Shown here in pieces: positions 34,201 through 44,500 of a stretch of DNA of 64,000 nt. How positions within the stretch are numbered: the first letter of the stretch is position 1; the number at the start of each line of letters is the position of its first letter. Below the pieces are notes generated by a model. That model worked only from the letters and a program-made list of their open reading frames with translations, made no database searches and was not told the origin of the DNA. This DNA comes from Asterias rubens (Eukaryota; Echinodermata; Asteroidea; Forcipulatida; Asteriidae): positions 15,911,634-15,975,633 of the forward strand of contig NC_047065.1 of NCBI RefSeq assembly GCF_902459465.1. Direction: 5' to 3'. Position numbers and translations under genes: made by a program.

Positions 34201-35264
34201 CCCCATGGAATAATAATGACACAGTGTGAAAGTGCAGAGGGGTAACACGTGAAAAGGGCTATCAAGAAGTGTACTGGTGTAACAGATGCAGGCGAGTGAA
34301 AAGATTGTTAACAATTAGTGAGCACATGTACTGTTTGATGTCCTTGACTGATGGTATCATCTTGAAGGCACAAGCAGAATCTAAACTACAGAGGGCCAAC
34401 GTAGACGCATCGCGCTCCAATAAAAACCTTGAGGATCAGATGGACTCCTTCGAGAGGAAGAGACTCCAAGACCTCAAGGTAAGATGACACAGGCCGAGGA
34501 AGATCATAACTAATAGTATTTGGTTGGTGGTGAGCTTTGAAAAATCACATATTAACAAAGCATAATTTCACCGTCTTTATACAAGGCTTGTGGTCTTTCT
34601 ACCTTCACAGAATATGTTATCAGAGTTTGTCAAGATTGAGATGCTGTTTCATGCTAAGGCCCTGGAGGTCCACACCGAGGCTTGGCAACACCTTCATGCT
34701 ATCAGTGATGAAGACGATCTCGAGGTAAGCCATCATCAGTAGTTGTAGACAAGAGCTAATCGAACGATCACTCACCCTCTCGTGGTGACATCATGCACCT
34801 CAGGCCCCCCCCCCCAATTACCCATTCTACAAGCAGGGCACCTAGGGCTGACTCGGGTGAGTCCCTATATTAAGTGCTTTGCATTTTAAGATGCATCTTT
34901 TAATATGAATAGAGTTTGGCAAATTTGACAGTACCAAAAGTGTGTTTGTTATAGTGATTTAATGTTTTTTCACATTTGCATAATTCATGTGCATTAGGAG
35001 TTCCGCAACAGTCTGCGCCCCTTCAATGCCACCCTTGGGAGCAGTAACTCTGTACTGGCCAACTCGAGGACGTCTCTCAACTCCGCGGGCAGGAGCAGCA
35101 AGCCTGCCTCCTCGTCATCGTCCTCCACCAAGCAGAAGACGACGGGCAACGGACGACAGGATACCAGTCGCATTCAGGACTTGGAGTACGATGATGATGA
35201 CGATGATGATGAAGAAGACGATGATGATGACGAGTATGAAGATGATGAAGATGAATATGAATGA
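31267..35264 (+). CDS. CIBAR1: CIBAR1 (FAM92), CBY1-interacting BAR-domain protein
   Basis: CIBAR/FAM92 proteins are BAR-domain membrane-curving proteins that bind Chibby at the ciliary base and promote cilium formation. Seven coding exons join in phase: 31267-31298, 32168-32402, 33086-33154, 33503-33604, 34368-34478, 34611-34724 and 34998-35264, for 309 residues plus TGA (human recalled as about 289). Matches to the family are collinear: ENQAKFIQQRINNVERHFSD (12-31), LARLRDKGDQL (43-53), VQDYRQAMVDRL, EDMKATFAARTKEINQQKR, NPNNRQQI, AESKLQRANVDASR, EMLFHAKALEVHTEAWQ and EEFRNSLRP. The BAR region covers about 10-220. The tail has a Ser-rich linker and a 25-residue Asp/Glu run from GAT/GAC repeats, echoing the acidic vertebrate tail. 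Introns hold a LINE scrap, a partial F1 MITE and a palindromic MITE. CIBAR2 is the alternative. Confidence 0.95.
32046..32105. repeat. Short hairpin repeat H2 ('tagttgcgataacgtaaccc'), imperfect copy
   Basis: The arms 'tagttgcgataacgtaaccc' and 'taccttatcgcaacta' flank a small loop, as in the copies at 63178 and 63527. It lies about 60 bp upstream of CIBAR1 exon 2. Confidence 0.75.
32510..32725 (-). pseudogene. LINE reverse transcriptase C-terminal fragment
   Basis: On the minus strand the translation reads VEGKRQRGGHRKSWSDNIRD then CTGRNNAALVCMAEDRELW, the typical GKRxRGRPRxxWxDNIxxWTGxxxxxxxxxAEDRxxWR end of LINE reverse transcriptases. It is degenerate and lies in a CIBAR1 intron. Confidence 0.7.
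33185..33428. mobile_element. Family F1 MITE, copy 8 (left part missing)
   Basis: It begins within the body ('aggcttaattggtcatcaaa') and ends 'gagtaataaccaaaagtgtcc'. The left terminus is lost. It lies in a CIBAR1 intron. Confidence 0.7.
33987..34167. mobile_element. Palindromic MITE family F3, copy 1
   Basis: The outer ends 'aaggccaagtcac' and 'gcgacttggcctt' pair, then 'gccccgataacgagaacg' with 'cgttctcgttatcggggc', then 'tgcacgccctcgattggttg' with 'caaccaatcgagggcgtgca'. The element is about 180 bp and almost entirely palindromic, in a CIBAR1 intron. Confidence 0.9.
34744..34866. repeat. About 120-bp dispersed repeat, copy 1
   Basis: 'gacaagagctaatcgaacga' through 'gggtgagtccct' is about 90 percent identical by eye to 37931-38046. 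It lies in the last intron of CIBAR1. Confidence 0.85.
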
Positions 35265-35897
35265 TGATTGTATAGAAATTGATCTGTGTTGGTAATTCGA
35301 TACAATTCAATGTTTAACTTTTGATCTCATCATAACTGGACATATTTCCGTACCTATAATTTTCCGACCGATACTACGATCTTCATCAGCAGGATAACCT
35401 GGCTGTAGCATCTGTAACCTCACTTTTGCCGATGTTTATGAATGACGTGAAAAGGTATAAAGTTTTACTAAAGTAAATGTGTGAAAGAACTTACCACTGT
35501 ACTTAATGATAATAATAATAGGTATTTATATAGCGCCTTTACAAAAAGATCAAAGCGAAGTTTTAGGCAAGTGCTGAAATTACTGGTCTCTGGCCTTCCG
35601 CCCAGTGTATGTAGAACCCTTGTATGAGAGGGTTACATACTTTGCTCCTTGGTCAGAGTTTGTTTGTGTTTCTTGCCTTTACTTGAGGCATATCACTATA
35701 ACCACTCTGCGATCTTTCCGCAAGAACATGAAACACAATTTTTAATTTTTTTTTCTCTGGGGTTGATTCTTGGAGCTTTCAAATTTCAAATTTATAGCAA
35801 AATATGAATGAACTATTGCTGTACATTCTTTCCAAATATCAATTTATTTATCCATTTTCATTTTTCTTATTTATTTTTAACTGTGATAAAAACTGTA

Positions 35898-35903
35898 AAT
35901 AAA
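35898..35903 (+). terminator. CIBAR1: AATAAA, likely CIBAR1 polyadenylation signal
   Basis: 'ctgtaaataaatttaata', 634 bp past the stop codon, in AT-rich 3' sequence. The AT-rich stretch continues to about 36600, so a longer 3' UTR is possible. Confidence 0.4.
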
Positions 35904-36734
35904 TTTAATATTTCTGCCGAGTACTATTTTAGCAAGGGATGTGGAAGATTACACAAACCAATGTCTTTTTGGTCCAATTGATTCCAATTTATGATAGAAA
36001 CCAAATCCTCAAAAGATTACTCTTTATTTTAAAATGTATTCATCCTTTAAAATGTTCACTGCATGGTATGTCTTTGTTGTAGCATGCTGTCTTGAGCATT
36101 TGTAGAAAATTGACAACTTATCTTAAACTTAAAATACTCACATGTACAGTAGTTTGGATAGAGTTATATAGTTTGCACAGGCTGCAGCACAACCATTTTA
36201 AGCAGTGTATTCCAAATGTAGATTAACTATTATCGAGTATTCAAACAAAGATGGAAAGTGGATTTAAATTCACAAGCTTTCATTATATGCTTAAATTGCC
36301 TCATTAGCAAATATGCCTTGATGTATGTATTTTCTAGTTCAATCAGCAAATTCCCAAAATACTTTAAAATTTTCTCATGAATGTCTTTTCTTGCACAGTA
36401 CTTAAAATGTTTAGGCCTGTATTTTGAATCATGGCTCTGACATATGACTTGCTGAAACCGTCCATCTGTAAGAAATGTACTTATGGTATTAAAATACCTA
36501 GTTTTAATTGTCAAAACAACTTAAGTGCCTTTAAGCTATAGTGTTGTATGTGTGACTTTGGTGTAATGTGGAATTTGAATATTGAATTAAACTGATCACA
36601 AATTCCCCAGTAACAAAATGGTATATTTTTTCTAAACTGATTTCACTTTCTTCAGCAATGAGAAAAGTTAGTAGATATATTGTATTTCTTCAAAGGTCTA
36701 CCCGCCAGAAGACTGCAAATACAAGAGCACGAAG

Positions 36735-37078
36735 TCTAGCTCGGGTGTTTCTGATCAGCAGAGTGTGGGTTTGAGTCCCAGTCGCGACATGTATGTTTAC
36801 CAATATTGCTGCGTCCTTCGGATGGGAGGTAAAGCCCCGGTGGTCCTTTATGTTTTATGTGTTCTGTTAAAACAGTTTGTAAAAGAAAATTAAGTGCACT
36901 TAATCGTAAAGAGAAGGGGGTTCGTCCCTGTTTTTCTGATCTGATCAGCAGCATATTGCGCCACATCACCTTGTTATTCATTGCCTGGTGATATAAAGGA
37001 ATATGTCTCATATACTTCAAAAAGTAGCTCCGCATACCTTGCATGAAAATATACTAAGCGCTTTGATACACCCCTAGG
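36735..37078 (+). mobile_element. tRNA-derived SINE
   Basis: The B-box region 'gggtttgagtcccagtcgcg' (A-box half degraded), the middle 'taagtgcacttaatcgtaaa', then 'gcagcatattgcgccacatc' and 'ccttgcatgaaaatatacta' follow the order seen at 52345-52735. Confidence 0.8.
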
Positions 37079-37930
37079 GGGGTGTGATAAAGGGGTAATA
37101 AGAACCTCTTAATAATGTTATTATTAATAAATCATAGCGGCCAAAGAATCATCGTTAAATACAAAATCAAATCAACAACTTGTTTTCAACAAGACAAATT
37201 AAGATTTATTGCTAACATCTAAACTTTTAACGATACAAATGTTTACCATGAACACAAGTCGGTACAACTAGCACCCAACTGCTTGCTTTACTTCTTTTTT
37301 TGAGCTGAGCTCCCAAATTTGACGGTTTCAAACAAAAACTTCTTTGCTAGAATTTACAAAAGCATTATGATTTCTTGTCATAATAATAGCTAAATGTATT
37401 TGGAATTTGGCCCTGCACATTTTTAACCTAAACAGTCATTAATCTATTGATTTCACAATGAAGTATGCAAAGATCCATACCAAATGATTTTTTAATTTTA
37501 AATTTGTGTGAATCACTTCAACTAAATAATAAAAAACAATTTAGGAATAATGGTTTCAGATGCCACATTGGACAAAACAACAAATGAATGTGAATATGTT
37601 GCAATGTAAAACATATTATGACCTGCCATTTTTGCCAACTATAAAATGTTAACAAAGAAAAATGTCTACACTTCTATGGGTGATTTTTGCCAGTCATACT
37701 GCTAAAAGACTTGCTAAAAGACTACACCATGTAAACATATTAGCCCTTGTGCTAAATAAAATGTTACTACTTTTTTTCCAAATGGGCCAAATATCACGCC
37801 TGGTTACTATAAAAATAACCCAAATAAAACTTATTTCTTTGTAAAACTTTAACAAGTACATCGACCTTTTATCATAAACAACATTGGGTTTGTTCGATTA
37901 ACTTCCCTGTGCTCATATGGGCGAGCCCCT

Positions 37931-38046
37931 GACAAGAGCTAATCGAACGATCACTCACCCATTCGTGGTGACATCATACACTTCAGGCCTCTCCCAATTA
38001 CCCATTCCACAAGCAGGGCACCTAGGGCTGACTGGGGTGAGTCCCT
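37931..38046. repeat. About 120-bp dispersed repeat, copy 2
   Basis: The partner of 34744-34866, from 'gacaagagctaatcgaacga' to 'gggtgagtccct', but without the long C tract of the first copy. Confidence 0.85.
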
Positions 38047-38193
38047 GGAATGACGTCAAAGCTATTCAAATGTACCGGGGACAGACCGGGGTTGACCCAG
38101 GGAAACTAATTGAACGCACCCATTATACCAGGTTTGTTATAAAATGTCTATGTCAAAGGTCATTACATTGGTAACACCCCTATGTTTCGACAT

Positions 38194-38320
38194 CCCTATG
38201 TTTTGACACCCCTCTCCTGTCAAGTGTATTTTCCTAACCGAAACCCTAACCCTAACCCTATGTTTTGACACCCCTCTCCTGTCAAGTGTATTTTCCTAAC
38301 CCAAACCCTAACCCTAGCGT
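38194..38320. repeat. 62-bp tandem repeat with internal telomere-type CCCTAA tracts
   Basis: 'ccctatgttttgacacccct' occurs at 38194 and 38256, a 62-bp spacing. After 'tgtattttcctaacc' each unit continues into 'aaaccctaaccctaaccc' (38242-38260) and 'aaaccctaaccctag' (about 38303-38316), i.e. CCCTAA, the metazoan telomere repeat. Confidence 0.85.
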
Positions 38321-39444
38321 GAAACTAATCGTTTTTTCAGAACATAATATTGTTGTTGCCATAGAGGTGTCGAAATATAGAGCAGTAACCATTGCATCAG
38401 TATGGCGATAACAATTTGAAAAAATTACATGAGTAAAATAAAAAACATGCACTAAATGTATGTTTGTAAAAAGTTATGATGACGTTATGATATATGTTAT
38501 AGAGAGCAAAGTTCACCTTCCCCTTTTTATAAAAGTGTGGAGGAAAAACGATTTCTCATATTTAGTGAAAATAATGTACAAAATAAAGAAATGTATGACT
38601 CGACTTGGATCATCAAATTAGTATTCCAGCTTTAAAAAGAAAGAAATTACCTTCTCTACATTGATTGTCTGTTTCAAAGTTTCAACTGAAAATCCTAAAC
38701 CTCAACAAAGAATTCCTAAAAGGCAAAGGAAACTATTAAACTTATCATTACTTCTGGCTGAACTGTATGGTTGTTTTCACCTGTAAACATGGTGCAACTG
38801 AATTTCTGTTACTTTTTCTTAAAAGGCAAAGAGAAACAAATTAAAAAGACAACCTGCCTGCAAAATTATAAAACAAAGAATGCTTTTTACACTCATTAAA
38901 GTATCTGTACAAAAACACATACCGGCAAGTACATGTAGGAAGATATAATGCAAAGTGTCATCAATGTGTAGTATTCTAGCTGAAAACATGAATATTTGTT
39001 TCTATTAAAGTTGAATGTAAATGAGCAAACAAAAAAAACAGGACAAAATTGTCCCACATTAAGGAATTAAAAACTTACTCCAACTTGAACCCCAACTCTA
39101 TATCACTTTGTGGAATCAGCTTTCATGCACATGTCAGCGGAATCCCTACTACATTATTAATATGATTTCTTTTTCGTTAACTACTTCGTTCACAGAGTCA
39201 TACAAAGAAGCCAAAACTAGAATATACAAGTGAGCTAAACTACTACATGTAAGTCTTACAACAAAATTCTTTGTACAGCACTACTGCAATGACATTAATC
39301 GAAAGCTTGTTTCTTTATACAAAAGGTATATTGGGTAAGCAAAAAGTTGAAGCACCTATGTTTCTAAAAGAATGTACATATATGTATGCTATAAAAGAAT
39401 AACCAAAGAGCTTGGAAGCTGAAACGTTTAAAGTAAACGATTTA

Positions 39445-39803
39445 TAGCCATTATACACTGACGATAAACAGTATTGTCCACGTCCCACACTTCGTGTATC
39501 ACAACTTATATATAAAATAACAAACCTGTGAAAATTTAGGCTCAATCGGTCATCAGAGTCTGGAGAATATAACGGGAAAACCCACTCTTGTTTCTGCACG
39601 TTTCGCCGTGTCATGACATGTGTTTCAAATTAATCCGTAGTTCGCGCTATCAAGAATTTATATTGTTTTAATGTTTTTTTTAAAGTACAGCATGGAATAA
39701 TATTTCAAGAGAAGTCTTTCACCATTACCTTCTGTAAACCCTGTAAATTATTTGTAAATCTGTGAATTTTTTTTTCTGTACCGAAAGTGTATAATGGCTT
39801 TAA
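39445..39803. mobile_element. Palindromic MITE family F2, copy 1
   Basis: Left-end and body segments 'cccacacttcgtgtatcaca', 'aacctgtgaaaatttaggct' and 'gagaatataacgggaaaacc', and the right end 'gaaagtgtataatggcttta', match 40829-41168. It is related to F1 in the 'aacctgtgaaaattt' segment. Confidence 0.7.
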
Positions 39804-40235
39804 CCATTGAATTTGCAAACAACTGTTTACAGTGAAGCATTTGGCAATGGTTTAACTTAATAACTTTTTTAGAGAGCAAGGGTTGATTTGGATAAAGTTT
39901 CCATCCCATAATCACATTTTAAAAAAGTACTTTAAAAAAATGAAAGTTTTAAACGACGAGTACATTTCACTGGAAAGAGTGGCCCTTTCACTTGAGCATT
40001 CTTCTCCGTTTTACAGCTCCAGGCTCACTATCGCAACAGGTGCGTAGATAATTATGGTTTCCTGTGGGATGTGAACATAACATTTGAATACATAAAACAG
40101 AACAACTATGATCTATATGAAAAAAGACAAAACAAAGAAAAACAAAAAGGCCATGCATACATGTACATGTACATGGATGGCAGATTGAGATATGTTTTTA
40201 AAGCTTCAGTCAATATTATTATTTGTACTTTTTGG

Positions 40236-40606
40236 TTAAAGGCAGCAGACACTATTGGTAATTACTCAAAATAATTATTATCATAAAACCTTTCTTGATT
40301 ATGAGTAATGGGGAGAGGTTGATAGTATAAAACATTGTGAGAAACAGCTCCCTCTGAAGTGATGTACTTTTCGAGAAAGAAGTAATTTTCCACGAACTTG
40401 ATTAAGAGCCTCAGATTTAGAATTTGAGGTCTCTATCAAGCATCTGAAAGCAACCATGGTATGACAAGGGTGTTTTTTCTTTCATAGTTATCTCGCAACT
40501 TCGACCACCGATTGAGCTCAAATTTTCACAGGTTTGTTATTTTGTGCATATGGTGAGTTACACCAACTAGTCTTTGACAACTACCAATAGTGTCCATTTT
40601 CTTTAA
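40236..40606. mobile_element. Palindromic MITE family F1, copy 9
   Basis: It runs from 'ttaaaggcagcagacactat' to 'atagtgtccattttctttaa' with the complete internal order. Confidence 0.85.
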
Positions 40607-40828
40607 ACATCCCAAAGGTGTACAGATATATTATCAAAACAAAGGGTTAACATTTCTTACACCAACAATTCACAGAACTTCCTTATAGCGAAATACAACA
40701 CCATGACAGATGGTGTTTATCTATTTTTTTGCTGCACATTTGAATGAGGGCATCTGCATAATTGAAGATAGATGACTGTATTTTCATGATGACAGTGCAA
40801 GAAAGCTACAAAACACCTGCCAACCCCA

Positions 40829-41168
40829 TTAAAGCGAGTGGACACTTTCAGTAAACAGTATTTTCCAAGGCCCACACTTCGTGTTTCACAACTTATATAT
40901 AAAAATAACTAACCTGTGAAAATTTAGGCTCAATCGGTCGTCGGAGTCGGGAGAAAATAACGGGATAACCCACGTTGTTTTCGCACGTTTTTATGTGTTT
41001 ACTATAAATCCGTAATTCTCGATGTCGAGAATTAATTTAACGTTTTCTCAAAAAGTTAAGCATTTCATGGCAAAATATTTCAAGAGAAGTCTTTTACCAT
41101 TAAACCCTGTAAGTTATTTGTAAATCTGTGACCTTTTTTTCTGGTCTGAAAGTGTATAATGGCTTTAA
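40829..41168. mobile_element. Palindromic MITE family F2, copy 2
   Basis: 'ttaaagcgagtggacacttt' at the left and 'gaaagtgtataatggcttta' at the right, with the same body as 39445-39803. It lies 0.4 kb downstream of the RBM12B-like stop codon, possibly in its 3' UTR. Confidence 0.75.
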
Positions 41169-41584
41169 ATGAGGCTTTAAACAGCACCAATGACATATCT
41201 TACAAACCTTGTGGATGCATAATCAAACCCAAATGGCATAGAAATGAATGATTTTTTTATGGAGCCTCTACTGTGTGATATAGGATGCTAATAAGAAAGT
41301 CTACCACAATGATGTTAAATCAAAGCAATGCGCTGTATTTTTCTCAATAGTATTTTTATCACTTCCGAGGGTAAACGCGATTGGTCCTGCACAGTTTTAG
41401 TCCTGCACAGTCCTGCACAGGTCTACATGTCTGTAATGGATATGAGGTCTGTGGTGGTAATGTGTTCCGGTCTTTAATAACTAATTTGGGTATGAATGAA
41501 TATACCCCAGAAAGTGATACAAACATGTTTGAGAGCACCCTCATGAGGTCAAAAATACGGTGGTTTGAGGAATACAAATATTAC

Positions 41585-44500
41585 TTACATCAAATGCAAG
41601 CGAAGTGTCCTGCCTCCAATGACACTGCCGTTCAGATCTGTTATGGCCCGACTAGCATCCCCTGCAGTCCTGAAGGCAACCATGGCTTCTCCAGTAGTCC
41701 TTCCTCGCTCAGTGGTCTTCAGTCTCACAGTTTCAGGCACAACATTATGGTTACTGAAGAAATCAATAATGGCTGGTATTGGGATATCGAAGGGCAGGTT
41801 ACTGGCCCCAACCACACACCTTCGTCCGATGAGGACCTCAATAGGGGGTAGAGAAGGTCGGGGGCCTCTTGGAGGTCCTCTCATTCCAAATGGTGGTCCA
41901 TCCCTTCGCCCATCCGGGGTGTTAAGGAGGGGTGGTCTGTAATCACCTGGAGAACGATGGTGAAATGGTGGTCCTCTTGGTCCAGCAGGTGGCCCTTGAG
42001 GAGGTGGATGTGGAGGTCTACCTTGAGCGAGGCACTCTTCTAGGTGGCGTCTTGTTAAAATGCCCATCAGGATGCTACGGTCCTGGATGCGAGCATCTGT
42101 TTTGGCGATGGCTTTGTGTGCATCAGCAGCATTTGCGAATTCTACGTAGGCTTGTCCATTTGGTCGTCCGTCCGGTGTGATTAAGAAATGCACCATCAGG
42201 GGTCTGAGCTTCATCTCATCAAAGAAACTGTGTATTTCATCTTCGGATGTATTGTACGGCATGTTACGCATGTGGATGCAACATTTCTCATCTGGGTTCG
42301 GTTTTTTCATTTCATTGGCAGGAATGATGGGAATCTCCACAGGGATAACGTGATCAGGTACCTTAGGGGGTTCTTTCTTTGGAGTCACATTCTTAACAAT
42401 GTGTCCTGACTGGACTGGCGGGGATTTCATGGCTGGTTGAGAACTTGGTAATTTTGAGGACATTGCCAGGTTCTTTTGGTCAGAGTCTCTCTGACTTGAT
42501 TTTGAGCTTGATCCTGACTTTCTAGTGTCCTGATTTTTTGGATCGCTATCACGCTTCTGTGAGCTGCTTGACTCTCCTGAATAACGACTTCGAGAATCTG
42601 AGACCCTTGATCCAGTTTCTTTGTTGTCTTTGCTTCTGGGTGTAGACTGTCGAGAATCCTGGTCTCTAGATTTCGGCTCCTTATCACTGCTCCTTTGACT
42701 GTCTCTGCCATGCTTAGAAGATGACTGTCTTGAATCTTGGTCGCGTGAGCTCTTATCTCTGGAGCTGGGTTCCCTTGTGTCGCGGTCTCTTGCTCCAGAA
42801 CTCCTTGCGTCTCTGGATGATGCAGAACTTCTACTTCTGGAGCTGCCATCTTTTGGGTCTCTCGAACTGGAAGCTGATCTTGTCTGTTTGTCTGGGTTTC
42901 GTTTCTTGTGTTCAAGAATACGTGTGTTCATCACTTCTTTAGCGACTGGTCTAATGTCCACTGAATGCCTACCAATATACAAATCACGTTTGCGCAGTGC
43001 CTTATCAAATGACTGATGATCCGGAAATTCAACAAATGCACTTCCTAAAGATGTGTTATCGCTACTTGTCAAAATTACAATTTTGTCACTTGATAAAATA
43101 GTGCCATAAAAAAGGTCTTTGATGCCATGGACTTCAGTGTGATGTGGTATCCCCTTTAGTTCAACACAGGTAGAACGAAGTGGTGAGCGGGAACGAGACC
43201 TATGGATTCCTTGTTTTTCTAACTTTGAAGGGAGAGCTTCAGGTTGGACTCTGTAACCCTTGGCATTGATCCAGTCATACTCTTTGCATCGGCCTACTTC
43301 AATGTATCTGTTTGCCATAAATTTTCGAGGGAGTCTACATGCTTTGGTTGCATCTTCTGCACTGGCAAACTTAACAAAAGCGTTACCATTTGGCTTGTTG
43401 GTCAAGTTATCAACAACTAACCGTATGCTGTTATCAGCAATGCGTACACCACTGAAAAAGGTGACAACATCAGCTACTGTGACACCCAACGGCATACCAA
43501 CTACGCGGACACAACAGTCATCACCTGATCTTCTATCATGAGGCTGTTCTCTTTCCTCACTGTGTTTGGACAGAGGTAACTTGTCACCAAGCAAAGAAGG
43601 GAGTTTTGGTTCATCTGAATATGGCCCTGGTGTGCCACGCTCACCTCTTCTCATGTCATCACCTCTCCTTGCTTGATCATCCATTCCTCTAAACCCTCCT
43701 GGACCTAGATTCTCTTGCCGCATTTGACCCTCTGCAGGTGCGAAACGACTCTGTCGTTGAAAGTGATTCTCGGGTCCCACACCTTCTCTTGATCTCATAA
43801 ACTCATCTTTTCCCATCCTATCATGGGGTCCAGGACGTTCTTCAAAGGGTCTTTCAATAGCTTCTCTTTTTTCCAAATCAAATTGTCTCTTTTCAGGCTC
43901 CATGTAATCTCTTGAACCAAATTCCTGATATTCCCTTGAACCCAAGGGACGTCTTGGACCAAAACGTTCTTCTGGCTCAAAGCGTCCATCAGGTCCCAAC
44001 CTTCCTGGACCACTATTTCTAACTGGTTCCCACTGACCCTCAGGCCCTGGCCTCCTCCTATGGTCGTTACGATCATTTGGTCCTCTGTTTCCAACTAGAT
44101 CTCCATACTCTGTTGATCCCCTGAAATCTGATGGCCCCTTTGCTCCAATGTAATTACCAACATCTCTAAATTCATCTGGGCTCATGCGACCACGAAAACC
44201 CCTGCGATCATCAATGCCCATTTGACCATCCGGACCCATGTAATCATCAGGACCCATAAGACCTCGATCACCCATATCACCAACAGGACCCATACGTTCA
44301 TTAGGACCTCTGCGACTTCCTTGATCCATAGGACCACCTGGGCCTATTGGACGATCTGGATCCATGCGATCTCCTGGACCCATGCGCTCGTCTGGACCCA
44401 TGCGATCTCCAGGCCCCATGCGATCTCCAGGCCCCATGTGATTTCCCGGACCCATGTGACCACCCATGCGATGTTCTTGACCCATGTGATCACCCATGCG

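Larger units (their letters stand above)
35910..39440. other. Intergenic region between the convergent CIBAR1 and RBM12B-like genes
   Basis: AT-rich and without a recognisable exon. It contains a plus-strand SINE, a second copy of the 120-bp repeat, a telomere-like tandem repeat, and long unique stretches that may include 3' UTRs of either gene. Confidence 0.5.

Noticed and set aside
35077-35310. His-rich minus-strand open frame
   Set aside because: It is the antisense of the GAT/GAC (poly-Asp) tail of CIBAR1.
41381-41942. Plus-strand open frames of 125-156 residues
   Set aside because: They lie opposite the RRM5 and proline-rich coding sequence, or in its 3' flank, and have no domain features or splice context.
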